64,000 nucleotides of DNA from Sutcliffiella sp. FSL R7-0096 (GTDB taxonomy: Bacteria; Bacillota; Bacilli; Bacillales; Bacillaceae_I), in NCBI RefSeq assembly GCF_038595065.1, contig NZ_CP152003.1, positions 4,196,001-4,260,000 on the forward strand, given 5' to 3'. The notes below the pieces were generated by a model. It was not told where the DNA came from, ran no database searches, and worked only from the letters and a program-made list of their open reading frames with translations. The number at the start of each line of letters is the position of its first letter. Position 1 is the first letter of the stretch. The position numbers were made by a program, and so were the translations under genes. Of this stretch, positions 7,519-17,755 are shown in pieces.

Positions 7519-9879
7519 TCACTTCTTCTTTTTGCGTTTCTGTTTTGGTACATTTTCAAAGAACTTTTTATTCTTCTTTTTCTTTTTAGCTGGACCTTGT
7601 GTCGTCCAGCCAATCTCAAATGTGTAATCATCGATGTCGCTTTCTGCTTTACGCTTCTGACTGCGACCTTTTGCAGGCTTTTTACGCTCACTTTGAATGA
7701 CACGTGGTGCGCTCTTCGTGTCAGGACGGCGAGTGCCTTTCATCCCTACTACTTCAAAATCAATGGAACGTTCATCTTTATTAACATTGATGACACGGAC
7801 TGTGATTTCGTCCCCGATTCTATAAACCTTGCCTGTACGTTCCCCGATCATCGCATAATTGCGTTCATCATAACGGTAATAGTCATCTGTCAGGTAGCTC
7901 ACATGGACAAGCCCTTCAATGGTGTTCGGCAACTCAACGAACATCCCGAAGTTGGTCACAGAGCTGATGATGCCATCGTACTCTTCGCCAATTTTATCAA
8001 GCATGTATTCGGATTTCTTCAGTTCATCCGTTTCACGCTCGGCATCAACTGCGCGGCGCTCCATATTGGAGGAATGCTCCGCTATCTCCGGCAACTTGTC
8101 GCTCCATTTTTCCTGTGTTTTCTCATCCAGTTTCTTCTGAATAAGATACGTGCGGATCAAGCGATGGACAATTAAATCCGGATAACGACGGATCGGTGAG
8201 GTGAAGTGTGTATAGAACTCCGTGGATAGACCAAAGTGGCCTAAGCTTTCCTCATCATATTTTGCCTGCTTCATGGAACGAAGCATGACAGTGGATACCA
8301 CCATCTCTTCCGGCTTCCCTTGTACCGCCTCAATAACTTCTTGAAGTGCCCGCGGGTGAATTTCGTTACCTTTTCCTTTCACCACATAACCGAAGTTTGT
8401 GATGAATTCAAAGAAACGTTGCAGTTTTTCCTCTTTTGGATCCTCATGGACACGGTAGATGAACGGCACATTCATCCAGTGGAAATGCTCGGCCACCGTT
8501 TCATTTGCAACAAGCATGAACTCCTCAATCAAACGCTCGGCAACAGAACGCTCACGAAGCACAACATCCTTAGGTGCACCCTCTTCATCCACAATTACTT
8601 TGGATTCCTTGAAATCAAAATCGATGGCACCACGTGTCATACGTTTTTTACGAAGGACAGCAGCTAACTCCTCCATGAGCTGGAACATTGGAACCAAGGA
8701 TTCATAACGGGACGTTACTTCCTCGTCCTTATCCACTAGAATTTTGTTCACGTCGGTATACGTCATCCGCTCCGTCGTCTTAATGACACTGTGGAAGATT
8801 TCGTGCTTCACGACTTCCCCAGCATTATTCAACTCCATCTCACAAGAAATGGTGAGTCGGTTTACTTTTGGGTTCAACGAGCAAATTCCGTTGGACAGGC
8901 GATGAGGAATCATCGGGATAACACGGTCCACGAGATAAATACTTGTTCCTCGTTCCTGTGCCTCCAAGTCTATCGCTGAACCTTCAGTGACATAGTGAGT
9001 AACGTCGGCGATATGGACTCCAAGCTTATAATTACCATTATCAAGCTTAGTCACGGTTACGGCGTCATCCAAGTCCTTAGCGTCCGCTCCATCAATCGTC
9101 ACGATTACCTGATCGCGAAGGTCACGGCGGTCCCCCAGGTCCTTTTCATCGATTTCATCCGGCGTCGCATTTGCCTGGTCGAGGACCTCTCTTGGGAACT
9201 CCTGCGGCAGGCCGTGCTTATGAATGACAGATAGGATATCCACACCCGGATCATTTTTATGTCCAAGAATACGGATGACTTCCCCTTCTGCACTTAAGCG
9301 ACCTTCCGGATACGTCACTAATTTTACAACGACTTTATGCCCTTCAACGGCCCCGTTGCTGGCACTTTTCGGAATAAAAATATCATTTGCGATTTTCTTG
9401 TCATCAGCAATGACAAAACCAAAGCTTTTGCTTTCAGTATATGTACCCACAATCTCCTTGACGCCACGCTCCACAATACGGATAACGGTACCTTCCTGCC
9501 TTGAGTCGCCAGCAGCTTTCCTGCTTACACGCACAAGTACAATGTCTCCGTGCATCGCATTATTCAACTCATTTGGAGGAATGAATACATCGTCCATATC
9601 CGCTTCTTCCGGCATCACAAATGCAAAGCCTTTGGAGTGGCCAATCACTTTTCCTTTGATAAGGTTCATTTTCTCTGGCAGGCCGTAGCGGTTGCTGCGG
9701 GTGCGTACGATGAGGCCTTGATCTTCCATATAGACCAACGCTTTAACGAAGTCTTTGAATTCTTCTGAGTCTTTTATGCCAAAAGCCTGTTCCAGTTCTT
9801 GTGTGGTCAGTGGCTTATAGGCTTCTTCTTTCATGTAGGAAAGAAGTTTATCTACGTGTTGCTGAATAATTTCTTCCAT
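7519..9879 (-). CDS. rnr: Ribonuclease R
   Basis: Processive 3'-5' exoribonuclease of the RNB family, 786 residues. Order: N-terminal winged helix, cold-shock-like domains, the RNB catalytic core with [14 protein letters not shown] (catalytic aspartates) and [15 protein letters not shown], a C-terminal S1 domain ([17 protein letters not shown]) and a Lys/Arg-rich tail ending KRKKKK. ATG 9879 follows GGGGAGG. It works with tmRNA/SmpB in degrading defective mRNA, in keeping with its position beside smpB. Confidence 0.95.
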   Translation of the reverse strand: MEEIIQQHVDKLLSYMKEEAYKPLTTQELEQAFGIKDSEEFKDFVKALVYMEDQGLIVRTRSNRYGLPEKMNLIKGKVIGHSKGFAFVMPEEADMDDVFIPPNELNNAMHGDIVLVRVSRKAAGDSRQEGTVIRIVERGVKEIVGTYTESKSFGFVIADDKKIANDIFIPKSASNGAVEGHKVVVKLVTYPEGRLSAEGEVIRILGHKNDPGVDILSVIHKHGLPQEFPREVLDQANATPDEIDEKDLGDRRDLRDQVIVTIDGADAKDLDDAVTVTKLDNGNYKLGVHIADVTHYVTEGSAIDLEAQERGTSIYLVDRVIPMIPHRLSNGICSLNPKVNRLTISCEMELNNAGEVVKHEIFHSVIKTTERMTYTDVNKILVDKDEEVTSRYESLVPMFQLMEELAAVLRKKRMTRGAIDFDFKESKVIVDEEGAPKDVVLRERSVAERLIEEFMLVANETVAEHFHWMNVPFIYRVHEDPKEEKLQRFFEFITNFGYVVKGKGNEIHPRALQEVIEAVQGKPEEMVVSTVMLRSMKQAKYDEESLGHFGLSTEFYTHFTSPIRRYPDLIVHRLIRTYLIQKKLDEKTQEKWSDKLPEIAEHSSNMERRAVDAERETDELKKSEYMLDKIGEEYDGIISSVTNFGMFVELPNTIEGLVHVSYLTDDYYRYDERNYAMIGERTGKVYRIGDEITVRVINVNKDERSIDFEVVGMKGTRRPDTKSAPRVIQSERKKPAKGRSQKRKAESDIDDYTFEIGWTTQGPAKKKKKNKKFFENVPKQKRKKKK

Positions 9880-9923
9880 TATATATCCCTCCCCTTTTTT
9901 CGGGTTTTGAATGTCTGTAGTTC

Positions 9924-10047
9924 ACCGCTGTTGATTTACACGCTAGGCTTCGCTTTCCAGTGGGCGGTCCGGAAGCCTCCTCACAACGCTTGAGGATCTT
10001 CCCTGTCCCTTCCTCCCACAGGAGTCTACGCCTATCGTTCCAATCAC
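9924..10047 (-). repeat. Dispersed intergenic repeat, copy 3
   Basis: Minus-strand copy between est and rnr, bounded on the plus strand by CCGCTGTTGATTTACACG and CGTTCCAATCACC. It reads in the same direction as both genes and would be part of their mRNA. Confidence 0.8.
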
Positions 10048-10081
10048 CAGCTAGGGAACTTCATTTGCTATAGTATTAGTA

Positions 10082-10822
10082 TTACCAATCTAACGACTCT
10101 AAAAACTCATATACATCTTCATGTAGTTGCTCGCGCTCTTTGTCGAGGGTTATGACATGTCCGGATTCCTCGTACCATTTGATTTTCTTATCGTCAGACT
10201 CGACCTCGTTGTAAATGATGTTGGCACTGTCCGTGTTGATCATATTGTCATGGCGGGCCTGTACCACAAATGTCGGCGAGTAGATCATGTCTACATTATT
10301 CCGCACGTCTGCGATCAATTCCTGCAGTGACTTCAGTGTATTCATTGGAGTTTGTTCAAATTCTTTCATTTCCTGTTCGATCTGGTCAGCAGTTTTTCCT
10401 TCACGGCGCTTGAACTCCCTAGCATATTCGAGTACTCCCTGATACATGATTTCCTCACTCTTGATATACATCGGGGCACACATAGGCACAATACCCTTCA
10501 CAGGCATCGTATAACCTAATTTCAATGAGAAAACACCGCCTAATGACAGTCCGACTACTGCAATGCTTTCAAACCCCTTATCCTTCAAGAATTGATAGGC
10601 CTCCATCACGTCCTCCCACCAATCCTCAGGACCAGTGTGAACCAATTCCTCCGGCGGCACCCCATGACCCTTATATTGTGGGGCATGACAGGTGTACCCT
10701 CTCTTCTCTAGAAAACGGCCCATCATCCGCACATCTGCCGAATTCCCAGTAAAACCGTGTAACATCAATACCGCACGATCACCGCCTTCAAACGTAAAAG
10801 GCTTTGGCAACTTCACTTTCAT
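10082..10822 (-). CDS. est: Carboxylesterase (Est30/YvaK family)
   Basis: Alpha/beta-hydrolase of 246 residues, close to the length of Geobacillus Est30 and B. subtilis Yva[10 protein letters not shown] provides the oxyanion region, GLSLGG the nucleophile Ser, ARHDNMI the Asp and ESGHVITLD the His. ATG 10822 was preferred to 10843 because AAAGGATG precedes it. In B. subtilis this gene lies between secG and rnr; here rnr follows but secG is about 35 kb away on the other side of the accessory region. Confidence 0.9.
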   Translation of the reverse strand: MKVKLPKPFTFEGGDRAVLMLHGFTGNSADVRMMGRFLEKRGYTCHAPQYKGHGVPPEELVHTGPEDWWEDVMEAYQFLKDKGFESIAVVGLSLGGVFSLKLGYTMPVKGIVPMCAPMYIKSEEIMYQGVLEYAREFKRREGKTADQIEQEMKEFEQTPMNTLKSLQELIADVRNNVDMIYSPTFVVQARHDNMINTDSANIIYNEVESDDKKIKWYEESGHVITLDKEREQLHEDVYEFLESLDW

Positions 10823-11288
10823 CACGTCAGAACATCCTTTCATTCACATGTATTTATAGTATGCAACTTTTAGTTAAATATCAGATATGATTAGTCCGAA
10901 AAGAACATTTTACCATAATGGAGTGGGAATAGCTTTTATTACGGTTAGGTTGACTTTTATTCGCAAAGCCGTAGACGTTTACGGGGGTACAAAAGGAAGA
11001 TGTATGTAAAATGAATGTTAAGTAGTAGAAAATCGACAAAAATAATGTTTTTCTTTTTTTGAAAAAACCCTCACAAATAGTGCTTTTTACTATTCAAATA
11101 CAGCTAATCAATTCCTTAAATTCGTATTTAAACAACATTCTTTTCTAAAATCATTTTTTTAAAATAATATAAGCCGTTCGACATTTATCTGCAACATTCC
11201 ATATTTAGTTAATTTATAATAAATTCAGGGTATAGCAAGGACAAAGGTAGTAATACAAAAGTTGTATATCGAATGATTCGAAACAACA
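10823..11288 (+). other. AT-rich intergenic region before the riboswitch
   Basis: About 465 bp without a convincing gene. It contains A/T tracts and TATAAT at 11215-11220, which lies at a suitable distance to start the riboswitch transcript, but no good -35 precedes it, so another sigma factor or an activator is possible. One AAAGAAC half site near 10899 is unpaired. Confidence 0.5.
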
Positions 11289-11405
11289 GTAAAAGGCAAA
11301 CTTGCTGAAAGGCAAGGACGCAAAGTCAACAGATCTAAGATTGTGTAAAAGAGAAACATCCTTTTACGAATTAAGATGGCTGGGCTGCCTGAAATACCAA
11401 AGTAT
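11289..11405 (+). ncRNA. Cyclic-di-GMP-I (GEMM-I) riboswitch
   Basis: The conserved blocks of the class are present in order: AAAGGCAAAC, a hairpin CTTGC-TGAAA-GGCAAG, GGACGCAAAG, ATCTAAGATT, a variable hairpin (GTAAAAG/CTTTTAC), and GATGGCTGGGCTGCC, whose GGGCTGCC end re-pairs with the initial GGCA. About 20 nt later comes AGGAGGG, the ribosome binding site of the SinI-like gene, with a small hairpin AAATAC-CAAA-GTATTT between. This suggests control of translation, though ON or OFF sense cannot be read. Specificity for c-di-GMP rather than cGAMP is assumed from the class. Confidence 0.88.
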
Positions 11406-11424
11406 TTTAGGAGGGAAAAGGATA

Positions 11425-11571
11425 ATGGAAAACATAACAATTAAAATGACGGAAAATTTAGATAAGGAGTGGGTGGATCTAATTACAAACGCATTGAACA
11501 TGGGTATTTCCTCCGCAGAAATTAGAGATTTCTTACATAATTATCGCAATCATACTTCATTTAAGCTCTAA
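11425..11571 (+). CDS. SinI-like antirepressor
   Basis: Small protein of 48 residues. Its core LDKEWVDLITNALNMGISSAEIRDFL matches the SinR-binding helix-turn-helix hook of SinI (LDxEWVxLxxxAxxxxISxxEIRxFL). SinI proteins bind SinR and break its DNA-bound form, derepressing biofilm genes. ATG 11425 follows GGAGGGAAAAGG. It directly follows a c-di-GMP-I riboswitch and precedes a SinR-like gene by 88 bp, the sinI-sinR order of B. subtilis. The riboswitch suggests that c-di-GMP sets the amount of this antirepressor; that is inference. Confidence 0.85.
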   Translation: MENITIKMTENLDKEWVDLITNALNMGISSAEIRDFLHNYRNHTSFKL

Positions 11572-11659
11572 TTTTGTGAATATTTACGTATTTTCGTTCT
11601 AAATATCTAACAATCCCTTCGTTATATGCTATAATAAGCATGATAGGAAGGTGAAAGCC

Positions 11660-11998
11660 ATGATTGGTGAACGAATTAAAAAATTTAGGGAACAACGAAA
11701 AATGTCCATGTCAGAATTAGCAGAACGTGCCGGCGTGGCCAAATCATACCTAAGCTCGATAGAACGGAATTTGCAATCCAACCCATCCGTTCAATTTCTT
11801 GAAAAAGTCTCATCTGTACTTGGAGTCAGCGTTAATTCCCTCCTCCACGATGAAGACGAAACCCATGCAAAAGAAAACCTTGACCGGGAATGGGCCACCC
11901 TTGTAAGAGAGGCAATGGACTCCGGTGTGACGAAAGAACAATTCAAAGATTTTTTGGAATTCAATAAATGGAAAATAAATCAGGATACAAAGAAGTAA
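11660..11998 (+). CDS. SinR-like transcriptional repressor
   Basis: Protein of 112 residues, as in SinR (111). Residues about 1-65 are an XRE/Cro-type helix-turn-helix (IGERIKKFREQRKMSMSELAERAGVAKSYLSSIERN), with the SinR signature KSYLSSIERN...NPSVQFLEKVS. Residues about 75-105 are the SinI/SinR dimerisation hook (LDREWATLVREAMDSGVTKEQFKDFLEF). ATG 11660 was chosen over GTG 11651 because GGAAGGTGAA fits as ribosome binding site. A TATAAT at 11630-11635 suggests its own promoter. Predicted targets are the GTTCTTTATAAAGAAC sites in this window. It ends in a strong terminator. Confidence 0.88.
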   Translation: MIGERIKKFREQRKMSMSELAERAGVAKSYLSSIERNLQSNPSVQFLEKVSSVLGVSVNSLLHDEDETHAKENLDREWATLVREAMDSGVTKEQFKDFLEFNKWKINQDTKK

Positions 11999-12027
11999 GT
12001 GCCTTCCAACTTGGCACTTACTTTTTT
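11994..12027 (+). terminator. Terminator after the SinR-like gene
   Basis: AAGTAAGTGCC pairs with GGCACTTACTT around TTCCAACTT, followed by TTTTTT. It overlaps the stop of the convergent metallophosphoesterase gene and can work in both directions. Confidence 0.85.
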
Positions 12028-12989
12028 GATGTAAATGTAATAACGTTTATTTCCGGTGTATTAAACAAGCGAAACTTCATAAAAGGTATAGTATCACTAC
12101 TGCCTAGACCTGTGCTAACATATTGTTTAATTTCTTTGTATTCCCAGAGACCTTTTACTCTGTCCTGGGGTGGGAAGAGACCGTTTCTTTCATAATAGGA
12201 TTCTGGAATAAATAGTGCTCCATAAAATGGTATTCTATATTGTCCACCATGATAATGCCCAGCTAATATCAAATCGAACTTTCTGATATTGTAAAAATCA
12301 TCACTGAATAAAACATCCATGCGAGAATCAGGAATTGGATAGTGATTTAAAGCAATTAATAAATCAGATGATTCTTCATTTAATATCTTATTTTCTTCAT
12401 TTTTATCCATTTGAAGCTTAACATAAGGCGAAAAATTTCCATTTGCTGATGAAGCTTTATACGCCTCGATTCTCTTATTACTAATAATGGAGCTCTCAAA
12501 ATCGACTACCCTAACTAATGAATTACCTAGTCTAATTGTATATGTAGAATCTAAGAAAACGACTCCCCTTTCTTCCATCCCAACAATAAAATCATTTACT
12601 TCAATCCCAGACTTTGTAAACAAATATGGACGAGGATCCGCATTACCAGGCACAAAAAGTGCATGCTCTTTATTTTCAATTCCTTCAATTAAGTTGTAAA
12701 ATGGACTGTAATTTTGGCTGTTACTATTGTTCAGCATATCTCCAGTAAAAACAATTACATCATATTCAATATCATTAATTTCTTTAATTAACCTTTTTTG
12801 CTTTTCCCCAAACTCCTTTTCATGGAGATCGGTTATTTGTAGAATGGTAAAACCGTCTTGAGCTTCAGGAAGATTTTCTATAATGACTGTATGTTCCACT
12901 ACTTTTATTCGGTTGTTGTCAAATACAGGATAGATTAGTAACAAAAGTATTAACACGAACACAATTTTAAAAATTTGACCAAAATTCAT
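12018..12989 (-). CDS. Membrane-anchored metallophosphoesterase
   Basis: Calcineurin-like phosphoesterase of 323 residues with one N-terminal membrane segment (FKIVFVLILLLLIYPVF), like YkuE. Metal-binding motifs in order: TDLHEKEF, TGDM, GNAD, NHYP and GHYHGG. The third motif is GNAD where most family members have GNH(D/E), so the usual acid His is Ala; a few subgroups also vary here. ATG 12989 is my choice, but a TTG at 12998 fits GGAGAGGTG at least as well. It is 72 bp downstream of the lasso exporter on the same strand and may be the last gene of that operon. A role in trimming phosphate from the lasso peptide is speculation. Confidence 0.75.
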   Translation of the reverse strand: MNFGQIFKIVFVLILLLLIYPVFDNNRIKVVEHTVIIENLPEAQDGFTILQITDLHEKEFGEKQKRLIKEINDIEYDVIVFTGDMLNNSNSQNYSPFYNLIEGIENKEHALFVPGNADPRPYLFTKSGIEVNDFIVGMEERGVVFLDSTYTIRLGNSLVRVVDFESSIISNKRIEAYKASSANGNFSPYVKLQMDKNEENKILNEESSDLLIALNHYPIPDSRMDVLFSDDFYNIRKFDLILAGHYHGGQYRIPFYGALFIPESYYERNGLFPPQDRVKGLWEYKEIKQYVSTGLGSSDTIPFMKFRLFNTPEINVITFTSKK

Positions 12990-13061
12990 TACTTCCAAAT
13001 TACACCTCTCCAATCCCCTTGCTTAAAGCGTGGAAAAAAGAAAACACCCACATCGTGAGCG

Positions 13062-14852
13062 TTAAGACATTGCTTCTAGTTGGTTCTTTACCAAATTACT
13101 AAATACACTTTTTTTCTCTTCTGCTAGTTGGACAAAGCCACCTTTTTGAATAATGGTTCCTTCATCAAGAACCACCACTTGGTCTGCTTTTCGAATGGTC
13201 GATAGCCTATGAGCAATAACAATAATCGTCATTTTGCCTTTTAAGTTTTCTATGGCTTGCTGTATTTTCGCTTCATTTTCAGAATCAAGTGCACTAGTTG
13301 CTTCATCTAATACAAGAATTGATGGCTTCCTTAATATAGCTCTTGCAATAACCAGACGTTGGCGTTCCCCTCCAGATAGCTTTATTCCTCTATCCCCAAT
13401 CACGGAGTCCAATCCATCAGGCAGTTTTTTGACGAACTCTGCTGCTGAAGAGAAGTAAAGCGCTTCCCAAAGTTCTTCTTCAGTAGCATTTGGATTAACT
13501 AACATCAAATTTTCCCTCACAGTTGTGTTAAAAAGGAAAGGATCCTGGGGTACATAACTAACTGCTTTTCTTAATGATATTAGGTTATCTTTTGTGAGAG
13601 ACTTCCCATCAACCAACACCTCACCACACTCTGGTTGGTTCAGCCCCATAAGTAAATCTATAAGAGTACTCTTTCCAGCACCAGACCTGCCAACTACAGC
13701 AGTCATTTGATTAGACGGTATGTGCAAATTAATATTCTTTAATGCAAAATCAGGTTGGTCAGTATTATACCGAAAAAAAACATCCTTCACTTCAATACTT
13801 TTCTTCACTAATAGCGGCTTACTATTTTCCACAGCTGTAAACTCTCTTGCCTTTCTAGATTCTGATTGAATGGCAATCACTGCTTGGAATGCAGGGATGG
13901 TAGTCGCCAACTGCTCTAACGAACCTTGAATTCCCGCTACCCTTGGCCACAGCCTTGAGAAAATGATAATAATTAACATAAGCTGCGTGACCTGAGCATT
14001 AAAAAGATTCACAGCGATGTAGATAAAGGTTGCTATTAAGATGGCAGAAGCTATTTTATAGTACATTTGTGATTTTGTTTTCAACTTGGTGTACTCAATT
14101 TGTTCATTTTTCATTCGATCTGTAATGGTTTGGTACCAATCCATCCGTGTATCTTCCAATGTATTACTCTTGATATCCTTGATTCCATTAATTTGATCTG
14201 TAATTCCCGCTAAATAGCTTCTACCTAAATCATAATTTCTCTTGCCAAGCTCCATGGACCATTTTAGAAACTTCCGATTTAAAAGTACAAGCAGTATACC
14301 GCTTAATAGAACAAAGCCCGTTATACTTGGCGACAACCATAAAGCCAAGCCGATTTGAATACCTGTAAAAATTAAAGAAGAAAGAAATTGTAAGAATGAA
14401 TTGGTTCCAGCACTCGCCCTAGCAATTTCTGCTGTCATATAGTTGATTAAATCTGACTTTCTATTCTTAATAAAAAAATTCCAGTTCGCATGCAAAAACG
14501 CATCATAAGTTTTCACCCGTAAATGTCTAAAAAACCCGTGCTGGATAATAGCATTTCGTATCGTTATTTGACGGTGCACCAAATTATGCGCAATTACAAT
14601 CAATACATAAATAGAGAGAATACCCGGTAGTCCTATGAGATCCGGAATCCTCTGCAAGATTTCATAAACTCCAGCAAAAGGTGTACCACTGACCTCAAAA
14701 TTAACGAATCCTGTCATTGTAATCATCGGAATCAATAACAACAATCCAATCCCATCAAGTAGACCGATGATTATCATAGATGCCATATTAATGTAGAGAA
14801 CTTTCCCTGCATAAGCTTGGATCTGCTTAAAAAAATAGAGCACAGCGCTCAC
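13062..14852 (-). CDS. Lasso peptide ABC exporter (LanT/McjD-like, D protein)
   Basis: Half-transporter of 596 residues with six membrane helices in residues about 1-310 and an ATPase domain: Walker A GRSGAGKST near residue 387, signature LSGGERQR near 490, Walker B ILVLDEATSALDS and H-loop IAHRLST. There is no peptidase C39 domain, as expected for lasso exporters of the McjD type, where leader removal is done by B2. It lies downstream of the nucleotidyltransferase gene in the order known for paeninodin-like clusters. Expected role: export of, and immunity to, the mature peptides. Confidence 0.85.
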   Translation of the reverse strand: MSAVLYFFKQIQAYAGKVLYINMASMIIIGLLDGIGLLLLIPMITMTGFVNFEVSGTPFAGVYEILQRIPDLIGLPGILSIYVLIVIAHNLVHRQITIRNAIIQHGFFRHLRVKTYDAFLHANWNFFIKNRKSDLINYMTAEIARASAGTNSFLQFLSSLIFTGIQIGLALWLSPSITGFVLLSGILLVLLNRKFLKWSMELGKRNYDLGRSYLAGITDQINGIKDIKSNTLEDTRMDWYQTITDRMKNEQIEYTKLKTKSQMYYKIASAILIATFIYIAVNLFNAQVTQLMLIIIIFSRLWPRVAGIQGSLEQLATTIPAFQAVIAIQSESRKAREFTAVENSKPLLVKKSIEVKDVFFRYNTDQPDFALKNINLHIPSNQMTAVVGRSGAGKSTLIDLLMGLNQPECGEVLVDGKSLTKDNLISLRKAVSYVPQDPFLFNTTVRENLMLVNPNATEEELWEALYFSSAAEFVKKLPDGLDSVIGDRGIKLSGGERQRLVIARAILRKPSILVLDEATSALDSENEAKIQQAIENLKGKMTIIVIAHRLSTIRKADQVVVLDEGTIIQKGGFVQLAEEKKSVFSNLVKNQLEAMS

Positions 14853-14945
14853 AATAAAACCTCCTTGGTCCTTACATGGGTTAATAACTCCATAATGTAC
14901 TTTCTATATATGTAACCACTACAAACAATCCATTTTTCAACTTCA

Positions 14946-16016
14946 TTAAGAAACTATCTGCCTTCGAGATTTCCTCCAAGCCCACAACATCGGCCTTAAT
15001 GGAAAATAAAGAAAGTGTAATAACTTTGGTAATGGTAGAGTTTCCGCGTCTTCAGGATAAGGGAACAACCAACATATCATCGACAAAAACTTCTGCTGTG
15101 GAGACATTAATGCAAATTGGTGTCTTCCGTGGAACTTTGAAACATATTTTGGAACTGGATCTGTATGAAGGTTCACCATATTTTCTAAATAAAAGATGGC
15201 TTCTTGTGCTAGCTTCATAGACTTCTTATCAATAATCCTATTTGCATATTTAGGCATTCTGGAGTCTAATAACCCTTCTGCAAGTAGAAAAGCCTGCCCG
15301 CCTACTTTTTCTACGTGGTACTTTCTCATTTTTTTCATGACTTCACGCCAATTCAGGTCAGCTTTTAGCATTTGTTGAATATCACAAAGCCATCTCAAGC
15401 GGGACCACCCATGTCGTGCTCCATGGGTAATAAGGAAGAAAAACAAGTCTTCTTTTCCTAAAATATATAATGGTTCTTTAAGAAGCGAGCTCGTTCTCTT
15501 ATGCTTCCACAAGTGGTCAAAGCTCGGTTCAAAGGCAGGCCCAGGATTTAGGCGCCAATGGATTTCTAATTTCACGCCCTTTTCCTTATGGAAAAACGTT
15601 ATATGATGATGTCTCCATGACCAATCCCCTAGAATCGTTTCGATATAATCATCCTTTATATACCCATGTAGGTTGAGAAGCTCTTCTGCTTTCTCAAGCT
15701 GGGCGATTGGAATAAGGACATCTAAATCGCTACATGTTCTCAAAGATAAATCTCCGTATAAGTCATGTGCTAAGTTTGGGCCTTTTAGAAATATTAACGG
15801 GATATCACTTTCTTTAAACGTTGCGTTTACCCAGTTCATCTCCGCACTAAGCTTGAGCATTTGAAACGTATTACTTTTAAAATAGTTCGTTAGTTGCTTT
15901 TTCACTTCACTTGGAATAAAGTCCATTTCTTTTATTCTTTGATGGATTAGCGGGTAAAGGCGATGATGTAATGCTAAGTCTAAAAAGAGGCTCCAGTCAA
16001 TCATTTCCATATCCAC
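14946..16016 (-). pseudogene. Lasso-cluster nucleotidyltransferase, main 3' part (5' end cut off by IS110)
   Basis: NTP_transf_5-type nucleotidyltransferase, 356 residues remaining. The catalytic DxD is in LRTCSDLDVLIP, followed by the typical KGVKLEIHWRL and the hydrophobic helix DLFFFLITHGARHGWSRLRWL. In paeninodin-type clusters this gene accompanies the lasso kinase and is linked to further modification of the phosphorylated tail. The first visible residues, DMEMIDWSLFLDLALHHRLYPLI, normally follow an N-terminal segment like the one found across the IS at 17802-17885. Translation could still start at GTG 16016 or ATG 16010, but no well-spaced ribosome binding site is seen, so activity is doubtful. 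Confidence 0.75.
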
Positions 16017-16415
16017 TATATGTATAGATGGTTCCTCCCTCTATAAATATTGATATATCAACGGTTTGACCCGTTGGTGGGATGTCAAAAAAATATTTTT
16101 CGACATACTCCCTAACAGATATTAATAAATTTGTGATTCTCTTACATTTGGTGGGTACGCTACGCGGTCACTACTGGGTAATGATGGTAAAGTAGTGATC
16201 ATTGGATATACGATGCACAATGGATCTCTGCGTAGCTTATGATGACGTACCCTCCCATGTCTCTGGGCATCAGTGTGCCTACATTCCTTCGTTCGGTCTA
16301 GTCATAAGGCAGAGGCTAGCGAAGCTCCTTTAGGGACTCGAGGTCGAATGGAAAAAATAGTGCCAGCTTCTCCGTGTCATCCTGTTGTCTAGGTCTTTAA
16401 AGGGGATGCAGGACT

Positions 16416-17693
16416 TTACATAGCCTCTGCGAGACTAGGAATATCCCTCATCATTCGCTTTGCGTCAAACGCTTTGTGCTTCGTGCTGATTCCATGGAGA
16501 ACTTTTAAGAGTTTTCCGCATAGGACCACGATGGATTGCTTCTTGCGTAACGGATTATCCTTACGGTTTGTGTAGTAATCATGGAGCCTTTTAAAAGCTT
16601 CATTATGGCGAATCATCGGCATCATCACTCGGAATAGGAGGGAACGAAGCTTTCTTCTGCCCCTTTTGGAGATTCGCTTTTGTCCTTTGTGCTGGCCGGA
16701 GGAATTTTCCCGTAATGTCAATCCCGCGAGTTTGATTAGTTGGCGTGGATCTTCATAGTGAGAAAAGCTTCCGATTTCAGCTAGTAAATCGACAATCGTG
16801 GTATCTCCAAGTCCAGGAACCGTTGAGAGCCATTCGTATTCTACTGATGTTTGGATAAGTTCAACCAGGTGCTGCGTAATGCTTTCAATCTCTTGTTCTA
16901 ACTGGTGGTAACGGCGAACGAGTGTGGCAATTTCCATACGGGCCATCTCCCGTCCTTCTGTTACCCCGATCGAGTCTGAAGCGAGTTCTATCAGTCGTAT
17001 GGCTTTCGGCCTTTGGGGGGATTTGAGCCCCTCGACCTTACGGTAAAGTGCCAATACTTCATCCGGTTGTTTCTGATGAAGATCGGCCGGAAATGGTGTG
17101 CACTCCAGGACAGCCATTGCCATCTTTCCGAATGTCGGAAAGACCTGGGTGAACTCAGGAAAATAGCGATCCAGCCAGCGAATGACCATGTTTTTGACGG
17201 CACCCAGTTCCTCTGTCAACTTGCTTCTGAACGTTGAACCCACACGGAGTTCAGCCTCCACATCCTTTAGGATACGAGGATAACTGAAGCGTCCATCTTT
17301 AATCAGGCGAGCGATAACTAACGCATCTTTACGGTCATGTTTGGTTGGCAAGTTGTCATCCAATTCTTTTGACCGCTTAACGTGCATAGGATTGGTCATC
17401 ACCAGGGGAATGCCTCGTTCCTCAAGGAAATAGGCTAGATTAAGCCAGTAATGGCCGGTAGGTTCAATCCCGACAATGACCTCCGTCTTTTCGTATTCTT
17501 TCATGGCAGCCAAAATACGCTCGTAAAAACGATCAAAACCGTCGCTAGACTGTAATACCGAAAAAGATTTTTGAAGCACACGCCCACGGTCATCGACAAA
17601 GCAGGCGAAGTGTTTCCGCTTTGCAATATCGATTCCGACTACAAGTGTATTTTCGGTGACTTGATTTATCTTCTGATTTTGTTTAAAATCCAT
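16416..17693 (-). CDS. IS110-family transposase
   Basis: Serine/DEDD recombinase of 425 residues. The N-terminal RuvC-like domain shows VVGIDIAKRKHFACF, IVGIEPTGHYWLNLAYFL and KHDRKDALVIARL; the C-terminal Tnp20 domain shows STVPGLGDTTIVDLLAEIG, LIKLAGL, SSGQHKGQKRISKRG and RRKLRSLLFR with the catalytic Ser region. All parts are intact, so the element may be active. ATG 17693 follows AAGGAGGA. It is oriented the same way as the lasso genes it interrupts. Confidence 0.92.
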   Translation of the reverse strand: MDFKQNQKINQVTENTLVVGIDIAKRKHFACFVDDRGRVLQKSFSVLQSSDGFDRFYERILAAMKEYEKTEVIVGIEPTGHYWLNLAYFLEERGIPLVMTNPMHVKRSKELDDNLPTKHDRKDALVIARLIKDGRFSYPRILKDVEAELRVGSTFRSKLTEELGAVKNMVIRWLDRYFPEFTQVFPTFGKMAMAVLECTPFPADLHQKQPDEVLALYRKVEGLKSPQRPKAIRLIELASDSIGVTEGREMARMEIATLVRRYHQLEQEIESITQHLVELIQTSVEYEWLSTVPGLGDTTIVDLLAEIGSFSHYEDPRQLIKLAGLTLRENSSGQHKGQKRISKRGRRKLRSLLFRVMMPMIRHNEAFKRLHDYYTNRKDNPLRKKQSIVVLCGKLLKVLHGISTKHKAFDAKRMMRDIPSLAEAM

Positions 17694-17755
17694 GTTGGAG
17701 TCCTCCTTGGTTACCTAAGTTAGGGGTCAATTCGGTGCACGATTTGACACCCCGT

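Noticed and set aside
7435-8175. 246-codon plus-strand frame opposite rnr
   Set aside because: Antisense shadow of the ribonuclease R gene, with no start signals.
16017-16140. Minus-strand open stretch ending TYSGYGND just upstream of the nucleotidyltransferase fragment
   Set aside because: In a different frame, no start codon with ribosome binding site, and it lies in the inferred IS non-coding end. The true N-terminus is at 17802-17885.
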